Part shown: positions 1 through 13,600 of the stretch, piece by piece
Layout of the letters: every line of letters starts with the position of its first letter
Numbering within the stretch: the stretch's first letter is position 1
Origin: Camarhynchus parvulus
Lineage: Eukaryota > Chordata > Aves > Passeriformes > Thraupidae
NCBI RefSeq assembly: GCF_901933205.1
Contig: NC_044600.1
Coordinates: forward strand, 10,020,501-10,084,500
DNA length: 64,000 nucleotides
Reading direction: 5' to 3'
Position numbers and translations under genes: made by a program
The notes under the pieces: generated by a model
The model's input: the letters and a program-made list of their open reading frames with translations, nothing else
The model's database searches: none
What the model was told of the DNA's origin: nothing

Positions 1-3000
1 TAACACCTTTGTGATCTAGGAAGGGAGCACCCACTTCAGCCTCGCGGGGAAAGAAGTGTATGCACATTCTGTTCACTCATGTATTTTGATTTGATGAAGG
101 GAAGGAAAAGTATTCCCCCTGTGAGATTTCAAATGAAGGTACAAACACAGAGTTTTATCACCCCAGTTATTCCAGGGAGAGAAATTTCCAATTACTTGGC
201 AAATCAAGAAAGAATATCTGGAGGGGGTCTAAACCTAAGTGCTGCTTTTCCTTTCCTTAGAGTTTGAAGATCCTCCCCACAGAGCAGAAGGCTGCAGTCC
301 AGGAAGCCACAGGGAACTGCTCATGGCACTGTTTTTCTCTGGGAGACAGTAACACCATCGTGATTAGAACACAGCCAGCCAAACAAAGCACAGCACACCA
401 GGAATCCCTATTTGTGCAAGGGAATACACGAGCAGACAATGCACTGAAGCTTTAGGAGCGTGGAGTCTTTTACTTTGCCTCGTATGTAATTTTTTTTGGA
501 CAACATGAAGCTCATAAACACTCAGAGCAGATGGTGTAACATACAGCAACAGGAGATGGAGCTCATTAGCTGTCGCTTCCTTCCGCTAGTCCGCAGCCCA
601 GAAATCTGAAGGACCTTTAAATCACCCTCTACTGAGCTGAGTCCCTCTCAGGAAACAGCACAGGGGATGAACTGTGTGCCCTCACACAGAAATCACTTCA
701 TTATGCTTCAAGTCTGCTCTAAAGTGCACAGGTACATAACATGCTTCAGTTCTCAGAAGATTTTCTAAAATTAGCTAAAAAAACCCCAAACCCCAACATT
801 AAAAGTCTAAGCATCTGGTATTTGTAAAAAAAAAGAGAAAGAAGATTCTAATAATACAAAATATCTCAACAGTTTTTACACTAACCCTGTCTAGTAATAG
901 CATTTTACCAGAAGTCTTCTATATTTTGGAAAATTTTCTTCACTAAATCAGAATTTCAAGGAAAGTGCTTGCAAAAAAAATCGGTTTCATTTGTAACCAG
1001 CCTGTTCATAACTTCCTCTTGTAGTACCCAGGAATGCTTCATTCCACTGTCCTACAAACAACTTCCACAGCAGCTCAAGGCACAGCTCTGAAAAAATGAT
1101 GCAGCTTGAAGATTAAAAAAATTCCTTCCTTCATTAACCAACGAATATCACAAAGAAAACACAGGGAACAAGAGAACTACACTTAGCTGAAGACTTCCAA
1201 ACTACCACACTTCTAAGAGACTGTGTAGCAGTAGTTCTCTTAAGAGCATTTTTTGGACATTCTTTTTCCTGTGCTCAAAACTAATGATCTCCCTTTCAGC
1301 TACAAACATAGAAATATGCATTTCACCATGCGCTGTTTACATGTCAGTGAACAGCCAATGAAATATATTTTATTTTGATAGTTTTTATCACATGAGTACT
1401 AAATGGCTCCCAAATATGTAACTGGCAGGTGGAGTGATAGTGAACTGTAACACCCTGTTCCACTGGCCACCAGGTTACCACTGGAGCATCTTAATATCAA
1501 GAGACTTGGGGTGCCCCCCAATAAAATTTTCCCCTTCACGTACTGCTCTTTGTGGAAGTTCATGAGCATAGACTCCTAAATTCACCCAGATAAGTGCTCC
1601 AAATCTCTATCAAAACAATGAAAAATCACTCTGCTGGCATTGGTTTCCTCTGGGAGAGCTCCCAAGACCACAGACTTGTGGTTTGCCAGTTTGTTATTCT
1701 AGAGTTATACATAACAGATTAAGTGGAGAATTTAACACAGGCTTTTTAAACTTTTAGACACCATTTAAAAATAAGATAATTGTAACTAAACGCACATACT
1801 ACATATAGCTCAAATTCAACTCTCCATGGCCCTGGTACAGACACAAAGCAGATCTGCTGTCCTGAATGGATTTACATAATTCTGGGATCAGAATAGAATA
1901 TGGTTATTACATAAAAAGCTTTTGCTGCTTCACAGTTGACAAAACACCACCATGACATTTTCCTGACAGGACAATTTCCTAGCAGTGCTTGTCAGCATGC
2001 CTTTTATTTATGTCTGGGACTACCAGTAAAACTGGGTTTGACTGGTCATATGATGTTAAGAGCTACATGTGTTTAAATCTTCCTTCCTAGTAAGCTAAAT
2101 TGCTGAACTTTAATGCATAGCAAAACAGATCTCCTATTCCTGCACCTCAGAAGTTCTTCCCTTCTAGGGAACAAAAGTGCTTTTCAGCACTGAAACATTT
2201 CTGTTGCCTCTGTATCCTCACTGTTGCTGGGATGTGTCAGAGGGCAGAAAGGGGAATTGGATGGCAACAGCAGAAAGCTAAAAAAGAGAGGATGAGACAG
2301 AAGTGGCCTTAGGCTGCAGAGCTTTCTCACACTGTGACCCAGGACTCTCTGTGAAGCCAGTGGAGTTCATTTGGTGAAGGCTTTGAACACTTAGCTGGAT
2401 CTGTTTACCTATTACTCCTGAAGATAATTTTATATGTGCTTTTCAGAAAACATTAATCATGTCACCAATCTGGAGCTTTTGTCCACAAAAATGGTTTCCT
2501 TACTTTTTAATGGGCTAAAAGCAGAATAGGCCATTTCTTTGTGAGGCACTCTGTCATTTCCTACAATACTAGCAATGCTGATTTTCTCACATGGATTTAC
2601 CAGAAATTATTTGCTGTTGGATTCTCCTGTGAGGAATAACTCCATTTTGCTTTGCCCATAATGCAGTTCAATACACTTATCTTGCCAGGAAATGAACATT
2701 TGTCTAACCAGAAATTTACTGCCATATGCTCATATTGTTAACAATCAATAAAGTTTATCATGCCAATGACTCGATCCCAGATGATTATCCTATCAGGAAT
2801 TCATTCCTCTAAACTAGTGTTTTCTTACAAATCTATAATTAACCTAAAAGCCAGAAAGCTTTTCTGTACTGCCAGTATTTGTAGAGTACAGCTTCTTTCA
2901 TATTTGCTTTGCTGGAAACAGAGAAAGCTGTGGGAGAAAACAGTTCTAATTATGTAAACATGTCACAAATAAGCTCAAGATGCAATCTATGTATGGTGCA

Positions 3001-6000
3001 TCTATAAGAACTTTCTTTCCTCACAGCCAGGTCCATCAATGATTTTCCTAGAAGAGCAACATTTCTGACAACTTCTGCCAATTCTACTCCATCTCCTTCA
3101 AGGACAAAACAGTATGTTTACCAATTCTTCCAAGAATTAATTTACTCGGTTTGCCAGTATCTCCAAACTATATGATACTGAGTCTGCCAGGAATTTACTT
3201 TGTAAGATGATCTTGCCAGGATGAGATATTGCAGGTTTACATATCTTCAGACAAGCAGGACTCTGAACCTTCCAGTTACTAAGAGAGTGCATTTTCAGAT
3301 GTACACATTATGTGTTTAGCACTGACTCTTCAGGAGTCAGCGATGCTTTGTCAGGAGATTTTGGTATCTGCTCACATTGAGTTGTTAGGCCAGTAAAATT
3401 TAGTTGGGCTTTAAACAGTTTGTGGTGTTATTTGGTAAATCTCAAATTGTCAGATAACTGCAAGTTACCTGTATCTTATCCAAGTAACACCAGACACAGA
3501 ATTCAGCTGGCACTGGACTCTATATGAAGAGCATCAGTATTAAACCTGAACAACAGCATGTAAAAAACTGCTTGATCAATAGATCAATTCTGTACTTATT
3601 TGGGGTTTCTTTTATTTTATATTTTCCTACAAGACCTGCAAAACCAACCAATTAATATCTCTGAAGTGTAACATTTGAGACAATTTGAGGAATTGTAAGG
3701 AGTTAAAAATACTGACACGGTTAAGTATTCTATATTTGGATGCTATTTTCAATGTTTGCTATTTATATCATGACATGATGTGGCCTTTCAAACTGACACA
3801 AAAAATGTTTTGGAAAACACTAACAGCTCTGTTCAATTCTAGAGGATGAACTCTTGAAATGATTCCTTTAAGTTCATGTCATATAAAGTTCTGGTTTAAT
3901 ACAGATTGTCCATATATGCAAACATAATACCTATGATTTTACATAATCTCAGATTTCGATTGAAACTTTTAATAGAAATAATTCCTCAATATTGACATCA
4001 TTAATAATGAAATAGACAAAATGTTTATAACAAAAATCTTCACAGAAATGGCTGAGATATAGCAGTATTTTGTGCAACAAATCACATTTTACTCTGAAGC
4101 TATTAACTAAATTCAGATGACTGCCCAGTCTAAATTACATAACCTATCTTGCTTAAGTAGCCAGTACCAATTCTTTGAATTTTCATAAACATCTGAAGTG
4201 CTGATTCTTCTCACAAAACTAACTAGATCAGTACTCACACCCCTACATTTGTTCCTGTTAAAAGTTTCCCTGTTCCAATTATTTTATTCTGACATAATTT
4301 CTTCCCACATTCCATCATTAGAGCTCCTTGGAATGCCATCTCACACCATCATTATCACCCCAAGCAGGGCTGTTACTGTGTGTGTGTTTCTCATCTATTC
4401 TCACACCTTTCCAGGATGAAGTTCATGGGTATTATCCTCACTGTGCACTCTGTTAATTCATCACACTCAGGGAACTATTTCAGCTGCAGCTAGAGAAGAA
4501 TATTATGCCACTAAAGAAGAGCATTTTGGCACTAATTGGGGATACAACCTTTGATGCCCCAGCAGCCTTTAAGGGTAGAATTATTTTATTCAAGTCTCCA
4601 GCACTCATTGCAGAACAGTCCCCTTTGAAAAGGGAGTGCTGTGGGGGTTTTGGTTTTTTAATATATTTTTTCTACATTCTGAAGATGTGCCAAACATCTA
4701 GAAAAAACTTGTTAAAGAGTCCGATGAGGCATTTTAGAAAATAATGGATTTAAAAAAAAAATCATTCACAGTTTTATGGATTCATCCAGATTCACAGTTC
4801 AAACCTGAACCTTTTTTCTGGTGTTGACTGAGTAGCTACCAAGAACTACCAGGAACTTCCAGGTCCCACACTGTGAAACCGGGGATCCTTTTGGAAATAC
4901 TTTGATTTCACGAAAACTGCAATCCTACTTGCCTGAAGTCTGAAATTTCACACTCAGTTTTACAAACTTTTGCTCTTTGAGTTTTGAGCACCACCAGTTT
5001 TATATTTCAAATCTGCACTGCTTGTTGCCAGGCCAAATATTCAGGTTCAATTTGTGGCAGAGAAAAAGCATGATTTAAATGACTAGAAAGATGTCAGGAT
5101 GAATTCCTGAGAAGCCAAATGGAAATATTCAGCAGTGCAATTACAACATCAGTTATTCCAAACTGAATTCATGACATGAGAAAAGACAAAACTCAGATTT
5201 CTAGTACAGGTTCAACTCCATCTTTACAAATCAGTGCACATGAATAAGATTTTAAAAATTTTTGAGGTGAATAACACAGTGTTAAATAATTATATACTGA
5301 CCTACACAATTCTGGAAGAGGTAAGGAAATATTTAAGAGCTGCCCTGCATATTGGCAAATACTCTTAGAAGCTTAAGTAATTTTTCTAGAAACATGGACA
5401 TCAAACCTCATCCTGCAGTCTGAAGGAGTAAAAGACTGTCTTTAGTCCAAAAAGAAAAATACCAATGTTTGAAAAATAGAAGATCTGAAAAGTCACATAG
5501 TATTTCATAAAAATTAATTTGAATGGAAAAATCTTGGGGCATATAACCTCAATAAAATAATCATACAACACGAGTGCAAAATACTTCCTGGTCTGCACAT
5601 GCACATAACTGATTCCTTACAGGTCACTCCTGAATAACTGAGCTAAGTTCATGCCTGACAACTTCTTACAGAAATGCACACTAATTTGGCTATTTCTCCA
5701 AAATTATTAATGTGATTGCTTTCAGAGGCAATGTTCTGGAAGAATAAATTCAGCATGACACAGAGGCTGGTTTCTGATGCCTACAGCAGGGACTGCCAGC
5801 CTTTCAGACGTGACCAAGCCAGTGATGCTGCGGCTGACAGGAATACCAACTGCAGCACAGCGCTGCACACCCAGCTCCATGCTGAGGTTTGCTCCCACAG
5901 CCACAGGTACAAGCAACAAGGGAGCTGCTCTAAGGAGATCCACAAGAATGTTTACACCATCCAGAGGTACAACAATACAGCCATATCTCAATTAAACTCT

Positions 6001-7362
6001 CATAGCATGTTCAAAATAAGGTCACAACCAACAAACAAATCTGTTTTCTAAACAATCCTCTGTTGAAATCCATGTTTATGACTTTTTCTTCCCCAAAATA
6101 GCAGTTTTGTAACTCTTTGGAGGGAATATATGCACACAGATGGAGGCAGCCAAGTATTATTACTCCCATGAATTACAGGTACTTTCAGACAACACCAGTA
6201 TTATGGGTGTAACTTGAAGTAGAATATCTGCGGTAAAAACCAAAAATGCTGCAATAGCTTTGTAGCACAGCTGTTCCAAATTTCACATTAATTTACACAT
6301 CACAGAGAAGACAAATTTTCCATCTTCAAAAAGCCTGTTTTTCATTCCCTTGTAGAAAAATATAATTACTTTTATCTACAGAAAATTGAAGAAGGCTTTT
6401 CTGAGTAAGCAGCAAGGGCTTTGGGGGCAGGGTGCGTGTGTGATGTGGCTTGTTTGAGGATTTTGGGTTTGTTTGTTTTTAAATAAACATCTTAAGTTTT
6501 AGCTGAGAAGTACTGGCCATCCTTTAATGTAATTTAACCACTTCCTTGAAGAGCAGGGAGCAACTGGCCCTGGAACCCTGCTGCTGTTACCTTTAAGGGG
6601 ACAGAACTCTCATTGCTTCTGACACACTGATCGCTACAAATACTCTCCCCGTCCCACCATCCTGCCTGGACTGGGGACAGAGCTGAAAGCAGCAGCCTTC
6701 TGTGCTCATTGTGTACAAAAAGCAGCACGTGGGTTTACAGAGTCTGTCAGGAAATGCTGCAGTAAATTCTGCTAATTTCTTTAGTCTTAGTCTTTAGCTT
6801 CTGTCTCTAATCAAAGAGAAGCTTTTCCTAACTTCCGTTCAGCTGTCATCATTATTCAAATATTTGTCCTAATCACGCAAAAGGCTAAACCAGAAACTTT
6901 TGGGTTTTTTTTCTTACAATACACTAATTAACTTCAGTTTTTAAATTACTCGATTATTTATATGATTAGAAATGTTAAGAGAATTGTTGTATCTGAATTA
7001 ATTCACAGGCTTTGTAAGCACATGCAGAGATAGCCTGCAGCCTCAACATTGATTTTATAGCAAAATGCACCCAACATATGCAAAGGCAGTAAATAATTAA
7101 TCACTCAACATTACTAAGACGAGTAGCTCCTACTAAAGAAAATATTTGTCTGTAGCTAGCATGTGATGGTTTCTAGAATACCAGTCAGTCCATCCTACTA
7201 AAAATGCACTTTATCTTAAAAAAAAAATCCTAAATTTCTGATATTACTGGATGATTAAAACTAGGTAAAAAGTGGGTTGATACTATGAGACTCCTAATAT
7301 TTTTTCATAGTGCATAATCAGAAAGTAATAATCATAATTAGTAGATAAAATAAATTATTTAC
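1..7362 (-). other. TENM1: TENM1 intron following the first coding exon (partial)
   Basis: This stretch lies downstream of the TENM1 first coding exon on the minus strand, so it is the 5' part of the next intron, which runs off the window at position 1. It opens with a consensus donor: the exon ends CAAG and the intron begins GTAAAT at 7362. No second coding exon was recognised. Open frames here are short and show no family signature. A GC-richer patch at about 5740-5990 has overlapping open frames on both strands but nothing recognisable. Positions about 2595-3235 contain a degenerate run of TGCCAG-centred units, listed separately. Confidence 0.8.
2595..3235. repeat. Degenerate TGCCAG-centred repeat array (possible old minisatellite)
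   Basis: TGCCAG or TACCA/TGCCA variants recur, with the clearest phase at 3119, 3152, 3185 and 3214 (spacings 33, 33, 29). Following bases often read AATTTACT or AATTATTT. Looser copies lie at about 2600, 2683, 2708, 2870, 3025 and 3076. This is by-eye recognition of weak periodicity and could be coincidence. Confidence 0.3.
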
Positions 7363-7579
7363 CTTGCGTGGACTGGTCAATGGCTTTTCTTTTTCTGCTA
7401 TGACTGTTATAGTTAAGTCTTAGCTCTTGGCTATATTCATTCAGAGTTTCTCTTGAGTCATAAGATTGCCTTTGCTTTCCACCATCTTCACTTTCATCTG
7501 AGGAACTTGTGTAGGTTAGATCCACCTCATGTTTAACTTTTGACAGTGGCTGGTAGGGTTTGCAGTCCATCTGCTCCAT
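7363..7579 (-). CDS. TENM1: Teneurin-1, first coding exon (residues 1-72, partial gene)
   Basis: This exon encodes the start of the intracellular domain of teneurin-1, a large type II membrane adhesion protein of neurons; in the family this cytoplasmic tail can be released and reach the nucleus. The reading starts MEQMDCKPYQPLSKVKHEVD and continues through a Ser/Asp/Glu cluster (SSSDESED, residues 25-32) and the basic RKRK at residues 62-65, the position described for the teneurin-1 nuclear localisation motif. I recognise it as the TENM1 paralogue from the opening residues. The start is supported by a strong context (G at -3, G at +4) and an in-frame TAA three codons upstream (7586-7588). The coding part is 217 nt, 72 codons plus one base, so the intron is phase 1; the donor reads CAAG|GTAAAT. 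The rest of the roughly 2,700-residue protein lies outside the window. No frameshift or stop is seen. Confidence 0.95.
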
Positions 7580-7605
7580 CTCTGATTAAATAGGCTCAAA
7601 GTCAT
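7516..7605 (-). promoter_or_regulatory. Upstream ORF overlapping the TENM1 start codon
   Basis: An ATG 26 nt upstream of the TENM1 start opens a 29-codon frame ending at TAA (7516-7518), 64 nt inside the TENM1 coding sequence and out of frame with it. Its context is weak (TTC before the ATG, A after), while the main ATG has a strong context, so leaky scanning would be expected. An overlapping uORF normally lowers translation of the main frame; that role is inference. Confidence 0.5.
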
Positions 7606-7641
7606 GAAAACAAGCAACTGGAATGCTTTAAGGAAACAGTC
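7580..7641 (-). other. TENM1: TENM1 5'UTR part of the first coding exon, with splice acceptor
   Basis: Read on the minus strand, a T-rich tract (GTTGTTTTTTTCTAG) ends at 7642 and gives a strong acceptor, so the exon most likely begins at 7641 with GACTGTTTCC. This leaves 62 nt of 5'UTR before the ATG and implies at least one further non-coding exon at higher coordinates. The leader contains one upstream ATG at 7603-7605, in a weak context (T at -3), whose frame overlaps the main start. The exon boundary is inferred from the splice signal only. Confidence 0.75.
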
Positions 7642-10600
7642 CTAGAAAAAAACAACAATAATTCATTTCAGACATACTATATGCTTTTAGGTCAAAATAG
7701 TCCATTTTAAATTTATATAAATGAATTAAATTTCATTAATATCACTATAATCCAGGAAAGAAACTGAACATTTCATATTTCACTGTTTGGACTTCTTAAA
7801 ATAGAATTAAAATAACAGCTACTTGAAGGAAGAAACCAAAACCAAATCTTAAGCACTGTCCTATAAGACCAAGCAATAACTGTATCCTATATATAAAATA
7901 TATTACAACAACTTATATTTGATTTCAAAGATGGAACAGTTACTACTTCTCTAAAGGGATGCATATTCATATTAAGTGAAAATAACATTTTGTCTTTTAA
8001 AATATGAAATCTAGAAAGCAGAAAGTTCACTCTTTTTAAGTATTCTCCCATGACTTACATTACATCTAATCAAGAATAAGAGACTTCAGACATTAGAAAA
8101 CCACCAATTTTTTTAAAAATAAAAGTATACCACATTGTTACTCCAGAAGAGCATGCAGTGCTTCAGAAAACACCCTTTTTAGATTTTGAGAACATTTCAA
8201 CAGGAAGAAGCTTCTATCCTGTACTACAACCCCTTTTCTTCCCGTCCATCTCCCATCTGAATTTCTGCCCAAACAGGGGCTACAAATCCTCAACGGAAGC
8301 TTCCAAACTGCATCTTGAGTTTTGTGCATAATGACGTTTTTTGGTATAATGATGTTCAAATCCAATATCCTTAAAATCACGTTCACTGCAGCTGCAAGTG
8401 CAACTGAGGCACTTGTCCCGTATCCTTGCCTTCATTAAGCTGTTTCCATCACTAAATTTAAGACAAACTCTGGGATGAAATAACAGGGATTGTGGCACAG
8501 CTTTTACAGCAGCGTGGCTCACAAACCAAAACTCTGTTCAGTTTGGTTGTTTTCTTTTTAGATTAGCAGATAATAACCTAGAAAAACAAATGTAAGAAAA
8601 AAAAGGTGCCTGTAAGCATTTTTTCTAGAAGATAAGAAGACTCCCATGGAAATTCAAAGAGATTTTGCTTAATTAGAAAGCAATTTCTCATAGCTTCTTC
8701 ATGATTTTAAGGTCAGCAGTAGATGGAAATAAGTTTAATACTCAGTTTGATACCGGCCCATTTCCCATCTGCCAGAAGGACTTTAACCCCACTTACTGCC
8801 AGCTGAGAGCATAAAAACAGAAAAAGTGAAAACACACAAAAAGGTAAACACAAAAACCCCACAGAAGGCACTTCTGAGGGAGCTAAAGAGATGGCCAACT
8901 TCTGAAACTGTCTGAATGTTTGAGACACACCTGGTGGTACTGCACAGTGCTCCAGAACTCCATCTCCTGCTTCAGTGTCCTTCCAATACTTTTGAAAGGA
9001 TCAGTTTCCTGAGCAGGAATGGAAAACACTACACATGATGTGAAGAGGGAATAAGGCTTCTAACACTGTAACAGAAAAACAAAATCCAGACCCTCAGAAC
9101 CCTTGGAGGGAAGAAGTGACAGACCATTACAGCAGAAGTAACATCGTGGAGTGCATGCCTTGCTTTCTTTGCTTTTTCCAGGTTTCAGGAGGTTATCTGG
9201 GGAAAGAGGTTGAAGGCATGTTTTTGCTTGAAATGCTAAATCTCAGGGAGTCATGTCCAGCCCTTTAACCTGACATGGAACAGCCCTTCAGAAACTAATG
9301 GTGCCTGGATAAAGAGGTCTAGTATCAAAAAAACCCCAAACAAAAACCAACTCATATCTCCTACTCAAAGTGGGCTTGAAAGCACCTCAGTCAATAAAAA
9401 ACTCTTCAAGAGAGAGACAGAATCAAAGCTATGAACCAAGGAGCTGCCAGACAAGCAAGGCCAGCTGAGAGCACATGATGGGGCTGCAGCCCTGAACAGG
9501 GAGGGACTTGTGCGGTGGGTTGACTGCACTGTACCCAGCTGGTGATAAGCTGTTTCTGTACAAGGTTCCTACTAAGTAATACTTGCTTCTCCAAAGCTAT
9601 TTGCTTAAATAATTTACTGTTATTTCCCAAGATTGCCTATTATTGGCAAAGTTCAGTGCTTGTTCTGTGAGTCGCTTTAATAGCGACAGAAGAATGCAAA
9701 GGGGCCCTGACTTGCAAGCATAGAGTTGGCTTAAAAGATGAACTGAGGACTCTGTAGAAATGGTTACTGACAGGAAAAAGCCTTCCAATATATCCTGTCT
9801 GACAGGATAAATGGAGACAAAGCTACAGAAGCCAGAGGAAAACAAGGAGAAATTAAGGGCCTCTATTAAGAAGATGCGGTAGAGAAGAAATAAATTTTGC
9901 CAGAAGGCAACAAGTGCAAGCAGCCTTGGACACAGGCACTGCATCCTGCTTTCAAAAGTGCAAAGCCACCAATCTGACAAATTTGGCTCATTACTCAAAC
10001 AAACAAAAAAACCCCACAAAACCAAACCACAGAAGTTCCCCCTAAAAGATGCTGTGCATCTATTTTGTGGGAGGTTTCAAGTGATTTTTAACAAGTAATA
10101 AAAATTATTACGATGCACAGAGGCCTTTAAAACTTAAGTTGTAGTAAACAACTACTTAAGGATGATTTATTTGTATGCTTTTAAAACAAGGTTTAATAAC
10201 CAAAGTCTTGAGTTTGTGAGGACTGTTTGTAGCAGGAATATATTTAATGATGTTAACCAAGGCAGCAGACAGACAAAATAATTTAATGTAAGCAATTAAT
10301 ATTAATTACATATTCCAGGTATTCTCTTTCACTGTGGTACTTTCACTGTGCTGCCTTTTTATGTAAAGAATGTGCATTTTCTCAATTGTAAACTAATGAA
10401 ATACGTCCTTAAAAGCCGTAATTTTCTTAGGCCTTGTTATATAAGGACAAAGATGATTAAAAAATATGACCAACTTCTGAATATCCCAACACCCCACTGC
10501 CTCTGCTCAGGGATGCTACTGCTGCCATTGCTGCAGGTGCCCACATTTGCAGCAGCAGGGGGCAAGGCCCTGGCACACGTGCTGGCCACAGCTCAGCTTT

Positions 10601-13600
10601 TCCCGCTGTAGTTCTGACCACCAAGCCACATCAGCACCAGGCTGGAATCCTCATCACCTTCAGAACACTCTGCACAGCCCAGAAAGACCCAGGATGAAGT
10701 TTTATACCCTTTGTGGTGGAAGGGTATGGACACAGATGTAATGCAGACACATCCCAACTCATCCACTCATTCACCACCTGAAGGAAGGAAACTTTCAGCT
10801 CACCCACCCAACTCTTCCCTCCCCAGCCCCACTGTACCACAGCCATTGGAAACTCAGCAGCACTAAAGGCTCACACAAGGACTAAAGATACAGCACCAGA
10901 GCATGGAACAGCACAGGAAACTTTGGCTTCCTTTCAGGGAAGCTGAAAGGGACCAAACTTGTGCTTCCTTTATTTTTGCTTAGGGCATTAGCGTCTCATA
11001 AACCCACAAACACCTGGGCCTGGCATCAGAGCAGGTGATAAATAATTTTCAAGAAGAAATAATTTTCAAAAATACTAATTTTCCATCAAAAAATGTTTTT
11101 ATGCATCAGAAACAACAAATCAAATATTCAAGTTTTTCTACAGTAAGAGATTCAGTTAAATTTAACAAATGATGGTATGGTACATTAACCTGAATTTAAA
11201 CACTGGCAATCAAATACTTGAACGTTATTTCATATTTTGTTTGGAAAAACACAATACAGTAAGCAACCCAAAATGCTGAAATAGGGCAGGAGTATGAAGA
11301 ATATTGCCTGGATGTTAACATAGGCTTCTTCAAATAACTGGCCCTCAAGTAACTAAGCAGAACACCCAGCCAATCAATATCAAGTTGACCTTGTCAGCAA
11401 AATGATAAAGTCTCATAAAAGCTTACAGTTCCTGTAAGTGACCTTTCTATAAGTGTCTAATGCTCTCCTCCTCACAAGTAGCACTTTTTGGCCCTTTCCA
11501 TCATTGTTCAGTTATTGAAAGGTTTCACAAAATATGCAATAAAAATACAACAGAAAAATACTGTGTTCATTATATACATAGACATATAAATATGCAAAAT
11601 ATATATTTAGGCACTGAATAGCAGGTAATTCTGAATCTTATTTTAAAATAGATATCATAGGCATCTTATAGCCAATTTTGTAGAAGAATGAACAACTAAT
11701 AACTTAAATTCACAATGAAATACCTTTGCAGAAAGTTCTATTGGATAGGAAAATACCACTCTTGAAGTAAAGGAACTAACACAGACACATGTAGGATTTT
11801 ATGTATGATTTGTGGACCTTCTAAGTGCACACTGAACATGTTACTAGAAACTATTTTCACTTATATCATGATCCTCTCCCCTCAGCCCCCTACTTCCCTT
11901 GTTCTGCTCAGATCAGCCTTCCAGCTCCAGAGTTCACTAAGGTCAGGGTAAGTGGTTATGAGAAAGGCTAGGCTGGGGCTGTTTGCAGTGCCCATCAGAG
12001 GGTATTTGAGAACAAAACTCACCCTGTGAATTTACACTGCACACAGGATCTGCACTCCAGTACAGCGGCGCCCCAGAGATCACGTTACTGTAATTGTGCT
12101 TTCTATAAATTCTTAATAGGCTGCTCTGATAGGGTGCCCATTTAATGAACAAATTTCTGTAGTGATTACCCACCATCAGCCCCATCAAATCATCAGTGGC
12201 ATACCCAGTTGGTTTCCAGTAAGTCCAGAATTATTTAGAGAGGTCAGGTTATGGCTGCTAATGAGTATCATGTAGCTGAACAGGGTCCTCCAGAAGTGCG
12301 CAAGATCAAAAACATGAAAAAGTGTAACCTTTGTTGGCCTCAGCTAATCATTATGTTTAATACTCAGATATTCCAGACTATTTGGAATTAAAATGCAATT
12401 GCAATTATAATGCTAAAATACAACCAGGGAACTGTGCTCTCTCTCTCCTATATTTCTTTCCTTTCAACACATACCCTTATCTAGAAGCTACCGTTTTCTT
12501 ATTGCCTTTTCAGCCCAGTAGTTTCTGAAAATGAACTGCTAAGCAGCAATATCAGCTCTGGACTGCTGAAGGCAAAAAGAATAGCACCTTTATTCTGCAG
12601 GTCTTTCTGAAATACAAAACTGTAAAATATGAAAGGCAAAACAGAGCAAACACTCTTGATTTAAACCTTTGAGAAATGCGATACCAAGAAGAAAAGTAAA
12701 AATATTCTGACCTTGTACATACCTTCAAAAAATTTACCCCTCAAGTATTTTTCTAGAGATTATAAACAAAGAAAGTCCCATTAAATTCAATCTTACAGAA
12801 CACAGCAAGGAAGATACCAGCTAAAGGAGCTGAGCAGCATTAGAGGAGGAAAAAATTCTGTTTCAATGTGATACACCGAATTAGATACTATGAAGAAATA
12901 GAGAAAATCTGCCTAAGTCTGGAGGATGGAAGCAGACAATACTTTTCAATGGAAGGAAAAATCTCATACTAAAATCAAGAAAGAATGCAATCCCTAGAAG
13001 ATCAACTGAAGAAACAGAATGAAAAAAAAAAAGACCAAACCAAAACCTACCAAAATTGATATGAACATTTTCTGTGGTTCATGAAGTATTAACACATCCA
13101 AAGATGTTTGAAAATGACACAAGGATATATGGATCAGTAGGTACAACATGTCCAGTGTTCATCAGGGAATGAGTGAGATTGCAAAATGTTGAGACATTGT
13201 GTTATTCCTGCAGGTGGACTACACAGCACCTCTTAAGAACTGATGCACAGATAATAGATGACAATCTTAGAATATGTTTTTTCACATATCAGTCTAAATC
13301 AGATACGTAGATGCAAACCAGAGTTTTCGGGGCCATGCTATGGGTTTAACACCATCTCTTAAAGAGTGTGCTCTTTTAAGTCGGATTACACTGGCTCATA
13401 CATTTACATGTCATTGTGATAGATGCAAGCAGAATAATTTTCACATTTAATGATCTTCACTTAAAATTAGTCAAAGTCTAATTTAATTCTAGTAATTCAA
13501 AGTGTTGTCCATTACATCTCAAGTTTCAGAGAGCAAATACTGCAGAATAAAATTGTGAAGAAAGTCAGGTTGTTGCAGTATTTTGTGGCATATGGCAAGA

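Noticed and set aside
5716..6051. Overlapping open frames on both strands in a GC-richer patch
   Set aside because: Neither reading resembles a known family strongly enough; openness follows from the higher GC. Kept only as a note in the intron entry.
8138..8522. Two overlapping minus-strand frames just upstream of the TENM1 exon
   Set aside because: Separated from the exon by a clear acceptor and intron-like sequence, with no teneurin similarity.
9510..9545. GCGGTGGGTTGAC resembling the start of another avian LTR
   Set aside because: Similarity covers only about 15 bases and does not continue.
9597..10025. 142-codon minus-strand open frame
   Set aside because: Rich in Leu, Phe and Cys as expected from translating the complement of A-rich DNA; no family signature.
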